A stretch of 64,000 nt of DNA, taken from Ustulina deusta (taxonomy: Eukaryota; Ascomycota; Sordariomycetes; Xylariales; Xylariaceae). Both the position numbers and the translations under genes were made by a program. Positions within the stretch are counted from its first letter, which is position 1, and the number at the start of each line of letters is the position of its first letter. The DNA lies in the NCBI GenBank assembly GCA_023159155.1, contig JAJNNX010000041.1, positions 372,001 to 436,000 of the forward strand, written 5' to 3'. This document shows, piece after piece, positions 43,816-55,180 of the stretch. The notes under the pieces were generated by a model. That model searched no databases. It saw only the letters and a program-made list of their open reading frames with translations, and had not been told where the DNA came from.

Positions 43816-43914
43816 AGTTTTTGTTTGTTATTTCTAGCATTGGGTGGAGTTATGGTCTCTGCCGAACGCAGATTTTTGTATTTAGTTTTGTTCGTACGAT
43901 TAACCTAGCAACGC

Positions 43915-43936
43915 AACAAAAAGTAAAAATAGTTAG
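43915..43936 (+). other. Polypurine tract candidate of A3
   Basis: aaaaagtaaaaatag followed by a TYAG tetranucleotide sits immediately before the 3' LTR. The same text precedes the 3' LTR in A1 and A2. Confidence 0.65.
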
Positions 43937-44255
43937 TATTAGAATAGTATTCCAGGTTAATCGTACGTTTTATTCGGACCATGGCCAAAAGCTATGGCAT
44001 GGCCCATTTGGCCATGCTAGCCCATGGCTAGCCCAGGTGGCTAGGGGTCAGGTGGACCCTTCGCATTCGTATTTGTACAAATACAAAGGGGTATATCTGG
44101 CACCTCTCGCACCTGCCGAATAGTTCCCTTCTTTCCTTTCCTTTCGATAGGCATCAGACATAGTACAATAGATTGTATGGTGTTTGCCTCAACAGATCTG
44201 CCCTTGCGTACAGCACTATGTACGCTCATACTACCCCGGGTAGACCCAACCAACA
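43937..44255 (+). repeat. 3' LTR of A3
   Basis: 319 bp, much less mutated than its 5' partner and close to solo LTR A4; one extra CTTTC unit. Confidence 0.9.
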
Positions 44256-45072
44256 TAAACAGAATATAATTTATTATATACTATATTATTTATAAAAAAA
44301 AAAATTTATATAAAACATAAGTTTTTTATATTTATATAAGAGCTTATATTATTGTACGAGCTAACATAATAAAAAAAGAATAAGGTCCTCTTTGTTTAGC
44401 CGAAGTCTGGCTAACATCCGTACAAAGCCGAGCATGAATTCGCACTCCGTGCGAGTTGCACAATAAGGTTATAACCAATGCTAGTTATTCCATCATTTTA
44501 TAATATGAACTTAATTTTAATATAATTTTAAAAACAATTTTTAGTTTTTAATTTATTTAAAAATAAATAATTTATAAAAAATTTAGTTTTAAAAAATTTA
44601 AATAATTAAAATAACTTTAGTTATAAAATATAACTAGCTTATTATTTTTAAACAATTTTAAAAAAGAAATTTAAATAAAAACTTAAATAATTTAATATAA
44701 ATAATATATTTAAAAATATATTAAAAATATAAAAACTAATTAAAGTTATAATTTTATATTAATTTTAATAGAACTTTTTTAATAAATAAAAAAGATAGAC
44801 CGCTAGTTTTTTATTATGTTTATTTTAGCGCTTTTAAAACATAACTATAATTTAATAATAAAAAATATATTTAAAAATATTAATTTTAAACTTTTTAGTT
44901 TTATTATTTTATTTATTTTTTATTTTATTAATTTATTTATTAGTGTTTTAAAAAAATTTTATATTAAAAACGCTAAAATATAAAAAATTAATTTTAGTGA
45001 GTTTATAAACTAATAAAAAAATTCAATAAAAATATTATAAACTGATTAAAAAAAAATACTAAAAAATTATTT

Positions 45073-45168
45073 AATAATATTATTAAAATAATTTAAAATT
45101 TATTAATAATATTATTAAAATAATTTAAAATTTATTAATAATATTATTAAAATAATTTAAAATTTATT
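45073..45168. repeat. Three tandem copies of a 32-bp AT-only unit
   Basis: The unit aataatattattaaaataa... repeats three times without mismatch inside outer DF. The inner DF lacks the expansion. Perfect identity amid RIP-mutated sequence suggests amplification after mutation. Confidence 0.85.
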
Positions 45169-45872
45169 AATAATTTATTATAATTTTAATTAAGCTATTA
45201 TTATTTATAAAGTTTTTAAATTTTATATATATAAAATTAATAAAAATATTAATTTATTAAATTATAATAAAAATATAAATTATAAAACTATTTTTAAATA
45301 AATTATTTATTAATAAAATGATTAATATATAATATTAAATAAACTTATAAATTTAATTATTAATTTTTAATAAATTTTAAAATAATGTTTAATTATAAAA
45401 AAAAAACTTTTATTAAAATAATAAAACAAATATTCATTAATTAATTGTTTTAATTAAAAGTTTAAAGTTTTAAATATTTAATTAATCAAAAAATATGTAT
45501 AATAAAAATAGCTTTAGTAATTTATTTAATTTAAAAAATAAATAAATTTAATAAAAATCTTTTTAATAATCTTTTTATTTATTTTAATTAAAATATATAA
45601 CTAAAATAAATTAATTATTTTTAAAATATTTATTTAATTATAAATTAATAATATTAAAATAAAAACTTTAGTTTTATATAATATTAAAATTTATATTTTT
45701 TTAATAATTAGTTATAAATTCATATAATCTATTAAATAATAATTAAAAATAAAAATAGTTTAGTTAATAAAAATTTGAAAACTTTATAATTATTATAGCA
45801 AAATAATAAATAAAGTTTATAAAGATTTAATATATATAATAAAAATTAATAATTATTAATTTTAATAATAAT

Positions 45873-46174
45873 TGTTAAATGGGCTATATATAATATATTG
45901 TATATAAAACAAATAATATATGTGGACAGAATATAATGTATTGTATTATGTTATCTATAAAAAAAAAAAAAAAAAAAGAATGTTTATATAAAACATAAGT
46001 TTTTTATATTTATGTAAGAGCTTACGTTATTGTACGAGCTAATATAATAAAAGAGAAATAAAGTCCCTTTTGTCCGGCCGAAGTCCGGCTAATATTTATA
46101 CAACAGCCGAACATAAACTTATATTCTATATAAGTTATATAATAAGGTTATAACTAATACTAGTTATTCTAATA
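45873..46174 (-). repeat. 3' LTR of B2
   Basis: 302 bp from tgttaaatgggc to ...gttattctaata (plus-strand text). Confidence 0.88.
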
Positions 46175-46192
46175 CTAGCTATTTTTTTTTTT
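46175..46192 (-). other. Polypurine tract candidate of B2
   Basis: On the minus strand, a run of ~10 A followed by TAGCTAG abuts the LTR. The arrangement parallels AAAAATAGTCAG before the family A 3' LTR. Confidence 0.6.
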
Positions 46193-46678
46193 AGTTATAA
46201 CTGCCCGTTATATAAAAAGAATAAAAAAAGTAATTATATAACTACCTAAATATATATATAAAAGTTTAACTACTAGAAAAGCAACCAGGTTAGTAATCTG
46301 GTTTATACGTATAGCTGCTAGGTTAATAGATTATTTTTTTCTAATAAGGTTGTGCGATAATATTGCGAGGCTGCTGCCTTGGCCGTACGGTTGGTCGAAA
46401 ACTATAGGCCGAACGTCACTTAGTAACTATTTAAATCAAAGCTAAGTATTTGTTTTTGCCCCGTGTAATAGTAAGGTTTGTGATTAGCTGGCTTGTCCGG
46501 TCGGTAGGCCTTGTATGGGCAGTTGCCAGTTGAAGGCCTTTAAGGTTGCTTATGTTTGGTTAACCAGGCAGGTCATTCGTACGGAAAGAAGTCAAAAAGG
46601 TGCTCGAGTCTCCCGTTGCTCTCTGTTTTTTTGTTGTCTTCCAAAATCTTCTGCTTTGTATGTTTGCTTATCCTTATA

Positions 46679-46681
<3 letters not shown>

Positions 46682-46709
<28 letters not shown>
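46682..46709. repeat. (TA)n microsatellite
   Basis: About 14 TA units in the 3' region of B2. ORFs of 60-77 codons spanning it (46,515-46,782) are repeat-driven and unsupported. Confidence 0.9.
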
Positions 46710-46715
<6 letters not shown>

Positions 46716-49700
46716 TATTTGTATAATAGATGTTATCCAGCTCTTTAGCAATAGTGGTTGTATGCTAAAAATTATCGGCTAGAACAGCAACTATTATATA
46801 GTATTGCTACTAATAAACAATCCTAACAATTGTTGGCTTATTATAACGCTATGTATTAATATATATATTTATTTTTTTGTTATATGTATGTTTGTTTTGG
46901 TATATTGCTAATATTTTTATTTTTTATACGTAAACTAATAAAGCTTAGGTTGCTGCTATGCTATTAGTTGATATATAGATCTAAGTGCTTGCAAATATGC
47001 CTTTTGTATATTTGATTGCGCTTATTCTCTGCTAGAAGGGTTATTTTTATATAGTCCTTATCTAGTTGTATAGTATTATTATTGTTATATATATAGAAAA
47101 TGTTTGTGTAATATATAGTAGTTATTTATTTTATAGCTATTGTTAAATTATTGGGTTTTAAGGTAATACTTATGTAGTATATGTTTAGTGTTTATATAGC
47201 GTTTGGTATAATTATTACGTTTAAAAGGAAGGAAGTAAATTAGTTATATAATAAAGAAAATAAAGAAAAAAAAAATAGGAAGAAGTAGCGTTTATGTTTG
47301 TTTTTTTTTTTAGAGTTAATTTATTATATATTACTTTTATACTTTTGACTTTTTTTTTTTTATAAATGCTATAGTTATATATAATTTTTTATATTTTATT
47401 AATAAATGTTTTTATTTATATAGTTAATTTGTTTGTTAATACAAAAGTTTTTAAAGTTTAGTTCGGTATTTTTTTTATAAACATATTAGCTAGATTATTT
47501 TTATTATTAATTTATTATACCTTAAAGATTTTTTCTTTTTTGTACGATTTTTTTAATAATATAATATTAATTATTAGGCGTTTTTTTTATATAGTGCTAA
47601 GCTTAACAAAATAATTATATAACAACTTTAAATTAGAATATAGAATAGCTAAAATTAAAAGTAGTTATAGCATAGTTATAATTTTTAAAAATATTATATA
47701 AAGGGCAATAGTACTATTAAAACTATTAACTATGCTATATAATTTATTTATAAGTATATTTTTTATTACTTTTTTATATTTGTTTAAATTTTAGTATATA
47801 ATGTTTTTTTTAATTTTAAAGCTTAAATTCTTTTTTATATAACGTTTAATCTTTAGTATAATTATAAATCTAAATTAAAAAATTATATTTATATTATTTA
47901 TAAATAATTTATTTATAAAAATAAATAGTTTTATATAATATAAGTTTATTAATATAAAAGTTAAGCTATAATTTTTATTATCTATTTGCTACTAGATTTT
48001 TTAGTTTAAATTTTTAATATTATATAGTTTAGAATATATAACTTAAGCAGTTATATATAGGTTATATATTACTTTAGGCTAATAAATACTACTAATATAT
48101 ATATTTTTTATTTATTACAAAACATATTGCTATATAAAATTAATTATATAAAGGTTAATCTAGTCTAGTTAGTTTGTTTAGCTTTTTTAAGTTAAAATAA
48201 TATTTTTTTTAAATAAAAATATAATTTGTTTACTATTAAACTTTATAAAGTAACCTAACTAAAGTATTTTTTTTAGCTTTATATAAAACTTAGCTTATTA
48301 TAATTTATATTTTTTTTTTTTAAAAAGCCTAGTAATACAAAACTAAACATATTATTTATTTGCAATCTAGTAATACTAAAGTTATCCAAAAGTTTTTTAG
48401 TAAAAAGTAGGCATAGGTTATATATAAAAATAGTTATACCAAGCTTTTTGTAGTAATACTAATAATATATCTTAAACTAGTATAGACCTGATTTAGTAAA
48501 TCTATATAATAGTTATATAATTTATAGAATTGTTTTATTAAAATATTTTAATTTTAGTTCGGATAGTAATTATATAAAGATTTCTTTAGCTAATTTGTTT
48601 TTTAATTATATATATACTTATATAATATTTTAAAGTTTGCTTAAAACATTAAAGTTATAAATTAGAAAAAATCCTAGTATAAATAGTAATTTTTAGTTTA
48701 TTTGCTAGATTATTAGCAACTAAGTAAGCACTATTTTTTTTTTAGTATTATTATAGCTTTATATAACAAGTTAGAACTTTTTATATAGTTTAGTTATTTT
48801 TTTTTTAATTTTTTATATAAGCTAGGATTTAAAAATATAAATATTGCTATATTTTATTAGATCATATTTTACAAATTAGAATACGCCTTATATAATAAAA
48901 TTATTAATTTTAATAGTATTAGATTTTTTAAATAAAGCTTTAAATATATTAATAATACTATTTTTATATAGCTTAATAGCTAGGGCATAGTTCTGTTTTT
49001 TTTTAGGGGTTAGGAATAGTCAACTAATCTATTATATAAAGGTTATATAAAATATTATAGTTTTTAGGGGTTATTTATGTTTTCTTTATATAATAAGGGC
49101 TTAAAAAAGTTATATTTTGTTCTTTTTTTTGGTATATTTATCTAAAATATCTTTTTTAGTTATACAGTAATAAAACTTAATCTATATCTATTTGAATTTA
49201 ATTAAACTATTTATTAAATTAATAATTATATTAGATCTTTTAATTAATTTAATTTTGTACGGTCTATTCTAGCTTTTTTTCTTCTGCTATATTATTACTT
49301 CGCTATATAAGGGCAACAAAAATATATTATATAAGGCTGGCTTATTACACTAGTTAATTATATAGTTAATTTTAACTTTTGTTTTTTTATTATATAATAT
49401 TTTTATAGCCTTTTTAATTGTTTTAGTTCTTTATATAATATTAAGTAAAAAAGGTAAGTCCTAATTGATTTTAGGGTAAGTTCTAAAAATAAAAAGAGTT
49501 AATATAAGGTTGTTTAGCCTAGCAATATTGTTTAGGGCTTTGATTGCTATTTGGAAAATTGATTTGTTTTTTATATAATTACTAATTTTAGCTTTTAGTA
49601 TGTTATATGTATAGTAAAAAAAGCTATATGCTTTTTTAATTTTGCTAATTGTTTAGTACGCTTTAATAAGTATTATATAGTACTAGGTGCTTATAATTTT

Positions 49701-52700
49701 TGTTTAGTTCTAAAATTCTTTAAATAAAAAGTTTATATTTAGGTTATATATAATATAGTTAGAAAGTTTTTAATATATATTAATTTAGCACTTATATAAT
49801 ATTTTTTAAATATTTTGTGCAAATATTAATTTAAAAAAAATTACTGCTTAAAAAAATATAATAGTATTAATAATATAAAAAACTTGCTTATTGTTTATTT
49901 ATATAGTATTAATTATAATTTTATAATTAAAATTGCAATTATTTTTAATTAAAAACTTAAATTATTAAAGTGCTAGGTTATATAATTAATAGTAGTAATA
50001 GAATTTCTAGATTTTTTTTAAAATTAAGTAATTAATATTATGTCCTATATAACTAAGCATTATATGTAGTTTTTTTATACAAAAATATCCGAATCAATAG
50101 TATAATTATTATAACTCTATTTTAGTAAAATATAATCCGGCTTTATAAAAGTTTGTATTAAAAAATAAATATTTTTATTTATATATAATAAAAATAATCT
50201 TTTTATTTTTTTATATAATAATATTCTTTATATTATTAAAGTAAGTTTATAAACAATTAATATCCTTTAATAAAAATAAAAATAGTATTAGGCTATTTAA
50301 AATATAGTATATTATTATACTAAAAAAATTATTTATTTATATAATGCTTATAATAATAATTATATTGCTGCTATTAAACCTAATATTTATACTATTTAGG
50401 GTCTAGTCTATTTTTATATAAAGGTAAAATTTGAAATAAGCTTTTAATTGTGCTTTTTTTATTATTAAATAGTTTAAAGCACTTATATTCTAGAGTTTGC
50501 TTTAGTACTTTATATAATACTAGTTATTAAAAATAAACTGGTTAGATAGTATGTTTATTTTGTAGTTTTAGATATTTTTTTTAGTTATATAGTAAATAAA
50601 AGTATTATTTATTAAAAATTAAATAAATTAGCTACTAAATTCTTTATTAAATTTTTTATTATTTTTATTTAATTTTGGGTATTTTTTATACTTTATAAAG
50701 TATACTAAAAACTTTTTAAATATAAGTTTTGTTTTATTAATTATTTTATATAAATTAAAATATTAATTTTTTATATAAGTTTGTTTTTAGAAAATATGTT
50801 TAGTTAATTAATAATTTTTTTTATAGTATATAAAGTATTTTTTGTTTATATAATAGTTCTAGCTTTTTTAGTTTTTTTAGTAGGTCTACTATATATTTAG
50901 CCTGCTTAATAATTTAGAAAATCTATACTATTAGCTTTTTATATAGTAGTTTTAGTTATATTTCCTATTAGTAAAATAAATATTATTATTTTTTTATATA
51001 AAGCTTTTTAGTACGTTATCTAACGCTATTTAAATATATGCTTAAAAGTCTAAAAAAAAACTTTTGTTTGTTAGCTTTTAAAGTATAAGAGCTATAGCTA
51101 ATTCTAAAACTTTTTAATATATTTATATAATTATTATACTTAGCTAGATTTCTTTTTAGTAATTTGTGCTAAATATTTATTATATTTTTAAAAGCTTATT
51201 AATTATAAGATCTAATATTTTATATAATACTAGATCTAGGTATTTTTTATTTATTTATATAAATATAATTATAGTTTAGTTAGCCTAGTATTAACTATAG
51301 TTCGTATTAATATTAAAATAAATATTTATTATATAATAGATTTTATGCTAGGTTTTTTTAGGTCTAATCTAGTATATAAAATAATCTTTTATATAATTTT
51401 TAAAAATTATTAGAAATACTATATAGTATTAGTTTTTTATAATTCTAAGTTATTAATATATATTTATAAATAGGCGTGCTTTATTATATAAAAAATTATA
51501 TGGTTTGTTTATATAGTTTTTTTTTTTTTTTTATATTTTTTAAAAAAAATTATTTCGTTTTATATAATCCTTATAAAAAGTAGGTTTAGAAATAGGTTGC
51601 TTATTATAGGGTTTAGTATTATATAAAAGTATACTTATTGTAATAGGGTCTAAAAAAGGTTATAAATAATAAGGTATTTATATATAAGTTAAAAGTTTGG
51701 TTTATAACCTGTTTTTATTATATATTTATATATATATTTAAAAATATTTTAAAACTTAATAATAGATCATATAAGTAAATAAGGGGTCTAATCTTTAAAG
51801 GTTTAGAATTATATATTTTTTAGAGGTTTAAGCTATATAAGTTCTAGTTATTTAATCTTTAGTTTTATTTCTGTTTATATAATAAGTATAGGAGCTAGGG
51901 TATGCCGAGGTGTAGGGGTAGGCTAAAGGGTAGGCCAAAGTTATTAATTTAGTATAAAAAAAACTAAAAGTTGTTATATAATAAAAATAAAAATAAATTA
52001 AACAATTAATAGCTTTAGAAAATTTTTAATAAGTTTGAATTTTTTTTGTGTAATTTAAGCAAAGTTTTTTATATATATGCTTAGGTTGCTTTGTAGCTAT
52101 ATTTTTTTATATATAATAGTTTTAGAAAATTTTATATAAATATTTATATAAAGTTATATAAAATATTTAAGTTTTTATTTTATAAAGTTTTTTTTATATA
52201 TTTTTTAAAATATTTGTTTATTATTAATTATATAATTATATTTTTTAATTTAAAAAGCTATATATATATTAAAAATTATTTTTAATGTTATATTTAGATC
52301 GATTAGTTAGTTTTAATATTAAAAATCAAATATATTTTTTGTAGTTTTAAAATTAATATAAAATTCTAAAACAAGCTTATTATATATAAATTAAAAATAT
52401 ATTTTAGTAGCTTTTATAGTTTTATATAATAAATATAATATTATAATAAAAAATTAAAAAAAAAAATATTATTTAGTTATTATATAATAATATAATTAGA
52501 AATAATATAATTATATATTATTTTTGTTTTTTTTATATAATACTTTTAATATTTTTTATAAAAAGTTAATATTTATATATTAAAAATTAGATTTTTTTTA
52601 TTTTTTTTATAACAAATAAATATATTTAATAACCTATAATATAAAATATTTATTTTATTTTATATAATATTACTATTGCTACTTTATAAAAAAGTAATAG

Positions 52701-52829
52701 TTATATAGTAAAGATTTTAAAATATAATATAAAAACTTATTTAAATAAGTTTAATTTTATTTTTATTTTTATTAATTTATAGTATATTTTTGCAATTTTT
52801 TTTAAAATATTTTTATAACTATTAATTAG

Positions 52830-53131
52830 TATTAAATAGGCTATATATAATATATTGTATATAAAACAAATAATATATATAGATAAAATATAATATATTA
52901 TATTATATTATTTATAAAAAAAAAAAAAAAAAAAAAATGTTTATATAAAGCATGAGTTTTTTATATTTATGTAAGAGCTTACGCTATTGTACGAGCTAAC
53001 ATAATAAAAAGGAAATAAGGTCCTCTTTATCCGGCCGAGGTCCGGCTAACATCTGTACAACAGCCAAGCGTGAACTTGCATTCCGTACAAGTTGCACGAT
53101 AAGGTTGTAACTAATGCCAGTTATTCCAACA
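52830..53131 (-). repeat. 5' LTR of B2
   Basis: 302 bp direct repeat of 45,873-46,174; the half at 52,960-53,131 is nearly unmutated and ends with intact CCAACA. Confidence 0.88.
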
Positions 53132-53136
53132 ATAAT

Positions 53137-55180
53137 ATTATTATTAATATTAAATAATTAATAAAATAAAATATTTAAATAAAAACTTAAAAATAATAAT
53201 TAATTTAGTTTAATAATTTATTTTTATTAGTTTAATTTTTATGAATAATTATAAATAATAAATTATAAACTTAAAAATATAAAGAAATATTAATTAATAT
53301 AACTAAATATTAAAAGAATATTATTAAATATTAAAACAATTTTTTAAAAATAAAATAATTATTTTAAATATAACTAAAACTAAAAAAATTTAAAAAAAGC
53401 TTAAAATTTTAAAACTTAAAACAAAAAAAGTTTATATAATAATTAAAAAAAAAAAAAACCTAAACCGCTATTAAAGTTTTTTTATAAAACATTTAAAACT
53501 ATTTTTATTAAAGTAAATAAAAATAACTTACTAAAAAAACTTTAAAAAAACTTATTATAATTAAGTTTATAATAATTAAAAATAATTATACTAAATTATG
53601 TAAAAAAAACTTAAAAATAATTAAATAATATTATAAAAGATTTTTAATAATAAATTAATCTTATTTAAAAAACAAAAAAACTTGGAATATATAAAACTAA
53701 TATAAAATCTTTTGCTTTTTTAATAATTATATTTAAAAAGGGTTTTTTTTAAAAAAAATTTTAAAACCTTACTATTATTATAATCAAAGTTTAGTATAGT
53801 TAGTACTAAAACTTAATAATAAAAAATATGCTTTAAAACTTTACTAATTATTACTAATTTTAAAATTATACCATTTTACTTTTTTTTAAACTTATAAAAA
53901 TATTTTTTCATAAAAAATCTTACTATTTAGTTTAAAAATAGAACTTATATAATAGTAAGTTTTTATTAATATATAAATCTAAAAACTTCTAAATAAATTT
54001 ATTAACGTTTATATAAATAATATTTTAATTTATTCTAAAACTAAAAATTAATTTATTATTTATATTAAACTAACTATTAAAAAAGAGATTAAAAATTTTT
54101 GCTTTAATTTATTTATTATTAATTATTTAAAAATAATTATAAAGATTAAAATAAAAATAAAAATTAACTTTACTAAAATCTAAGTAATTCTAAATTAAAA
54201 CTTTAATAATTTTAAAAATATTAAATTAATTTAGTTATTTTTTAAACTTTATAACTATATTTATATATTTATTTATTATACTAATAAAATAGCTATATTT
54301 TTAAATTAACTACTAAAAAAAATAAACTATTTATAATTAAACTAAAATAAAAATAAACTTTTAAATATATAAAATTATTAGTATATAAAGCACTAATTCT
54401 AGTTTTTTTTAAGCTTAGCTAACTAATATAAATAAAAATAAATACTTTATATAATATAATAAAGAAATATAGCTTAAAAAATTATAAAATATTTTTTTAA
54501 AATAATAATACTAACTAAACAAACCTACCTAATTTAAAATTATAAACTTTTAATAATAATATAAACTTTAGAATATTACTACTTAAAACTTTTTAAAACT
54601 AAATTTTTTATAATAACTAATTATTAAGCTTTATTATATTTTTTAAATAAAAGTTTACTAAGCTAATTTTTTAATACTAACTAAAACAAAAAACGTAGTA
54701 ATTAATACTTTATTAAAAAAAAATAGCAAAGCTTTCTATAATAAAAACTAAAAAAAACTAAAAAAAAACTATAATATTAGTCTTTCCTAATAAAATACTA
54801 GGTTTTATATTAACCATAGACCTTTTATTTAATATTTTCTAAAAAGCTAACTTAGTAAACTTAATTAAACAAAAAAACTAACTATAAAAACTAAAAAATA
54901 AAAATAAAAAACTATATATACCTAAGGTTACTTTAGATAGAACTATTTTTTTTATATAGCTTTAATTCGAAAAGCTTATATATTCCTAATTATTATATAC
55001 TAGGGTTAACACAAAACAATCAAAATATTAGAACAAAAATACTACTAGCCTTACTTAAAACGCGATTATAGATAGTACGTATATAATTACTACAACTATA
55101 AAAAAAACAAGATACCGCGAGACAAGACCTCTGGCTTTCTCCACCTATTGCCTATACTATTTATAGTGTGGCAACAATAT
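53137..55180 (+). other. Right block of outer DF; no gene
   Basis: Collinear with 27,100-27,181 plus 28,947-30,410 of the inner DF. Fully RIP-mutated except for 55,060-55,180, where GC-rich text such as ataccgcgagacaagacctc survives. No ORF. Confidence 0.7.

Larger units (their letters stand above)
41554..44255 (+). mobile_element. Family A element A3, long form (2.7 kb), half RIP-mutated and half intact
   Basis: LTRs of 319 bp at 41,554-41,872 and 43,937-44,255 flank the element, with the perfect TSD TAAAC (41,549-41,553 and 44,256-44,260). It interrupts the 5' LTR of B1. The first ~730 bp of interior match A1/A2 and are AT-rich. From about 42,600 to 43,830 the sequence is GC-normal, with several long C runs and a short tandem array. 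That segment is absent or reduced in A1 and A2. No convincing gag-pol is present; ORFs at 42,655-42,940 and 43,375-43,602 are by-products of the C/G tracts. Confidence 0.88.
11829..44495 (-). mobile_element. LTR retrotransposon family B, copy B1, host of three nested insertions
   Basis: The B1 ends are 32 kb apart yet share the 5-bp TSD TTTTA (11,824-11,828 and 44,496-44,500), and the flanking DF sequence is continuous when B1 is removed. Its own sequence is 11,829-11,843, 19,043-25,197, 40,996-41,553 and 44,261-44,495. C interrupts the left LTR, the inner DF interrupts the interior, and A3 interrupts the right LTR. The left LTR lacks ~75 bp relative to B2. The interior parallels B2, far more RIP-mutated, with no ORF. 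Direction is inferred from an A-rich tract beside the low-coordinate LTR, which would make that the 3' LTR. Confidence 0.83.
45873..53131 (-). mobile_element. LTR retrotransposon family B, copy B2 (7,259 bp), complete in outline
   Basis: 302-bp LTRs at 45,873-46,174 and 52,830-53,131, with the TSD ATAAT on both sides (45,868-45,872 and 53,132-53,136). This is the uninterrupted reference copy used to place B1 and B4. A 10-base A-rich tract on the minus strand next to 46,174 looks like the polypurine tract, giving minus orientation with the 5' LTR at high coordinates. Mutation is uneven: 46,000-47,050 is nearly normal, the rest heavily RIP-altered. Coding domains could not be identified. Length fits an autonomous gag-pol element. 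Confidence 0.87.
11491..55180 (+). mobile_element. Outer copy of LTR element DF, split by B1 and B2 and truncated on the right
   Basis: DF sequence runs 11,491-11,828, resumes at 44,496-45,872 and again at 53,132 to ~55,180. The three blocks are collinear with the inner DF (25,198-31,037). B1 and B2 explain the gaps through TTTTA and ATAAT duplications. The last ~120 bp (55,060-55,180) are much less mutated and align base-by-base with the RIP-altered equivalent near 30,270-30,410. The right end and 3' LTR are missing. No coding capacity is visible. Strand is a naming convention. Confidence 0.75.

Noticed and set aside
41493..44495. A separate fourth family B element at this position
   Set aside because: Its far end has no second LTR, and the TTTTA duplication pairs it with 11,829; it is the right end of B1.
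46515..46782. Two overlapping ORFs across a TA microsatellite
   Set aside because: Tail is a (IY)n read-through of the microsatellite; no recognisable domain.
50060..50420. Reverse-transcriptase relic in family B
   Set aside because: Fragments read on the minus strand vaguely recall retroelement pol, but no motif series could be aligned with confidence, so the superfamily is left open.
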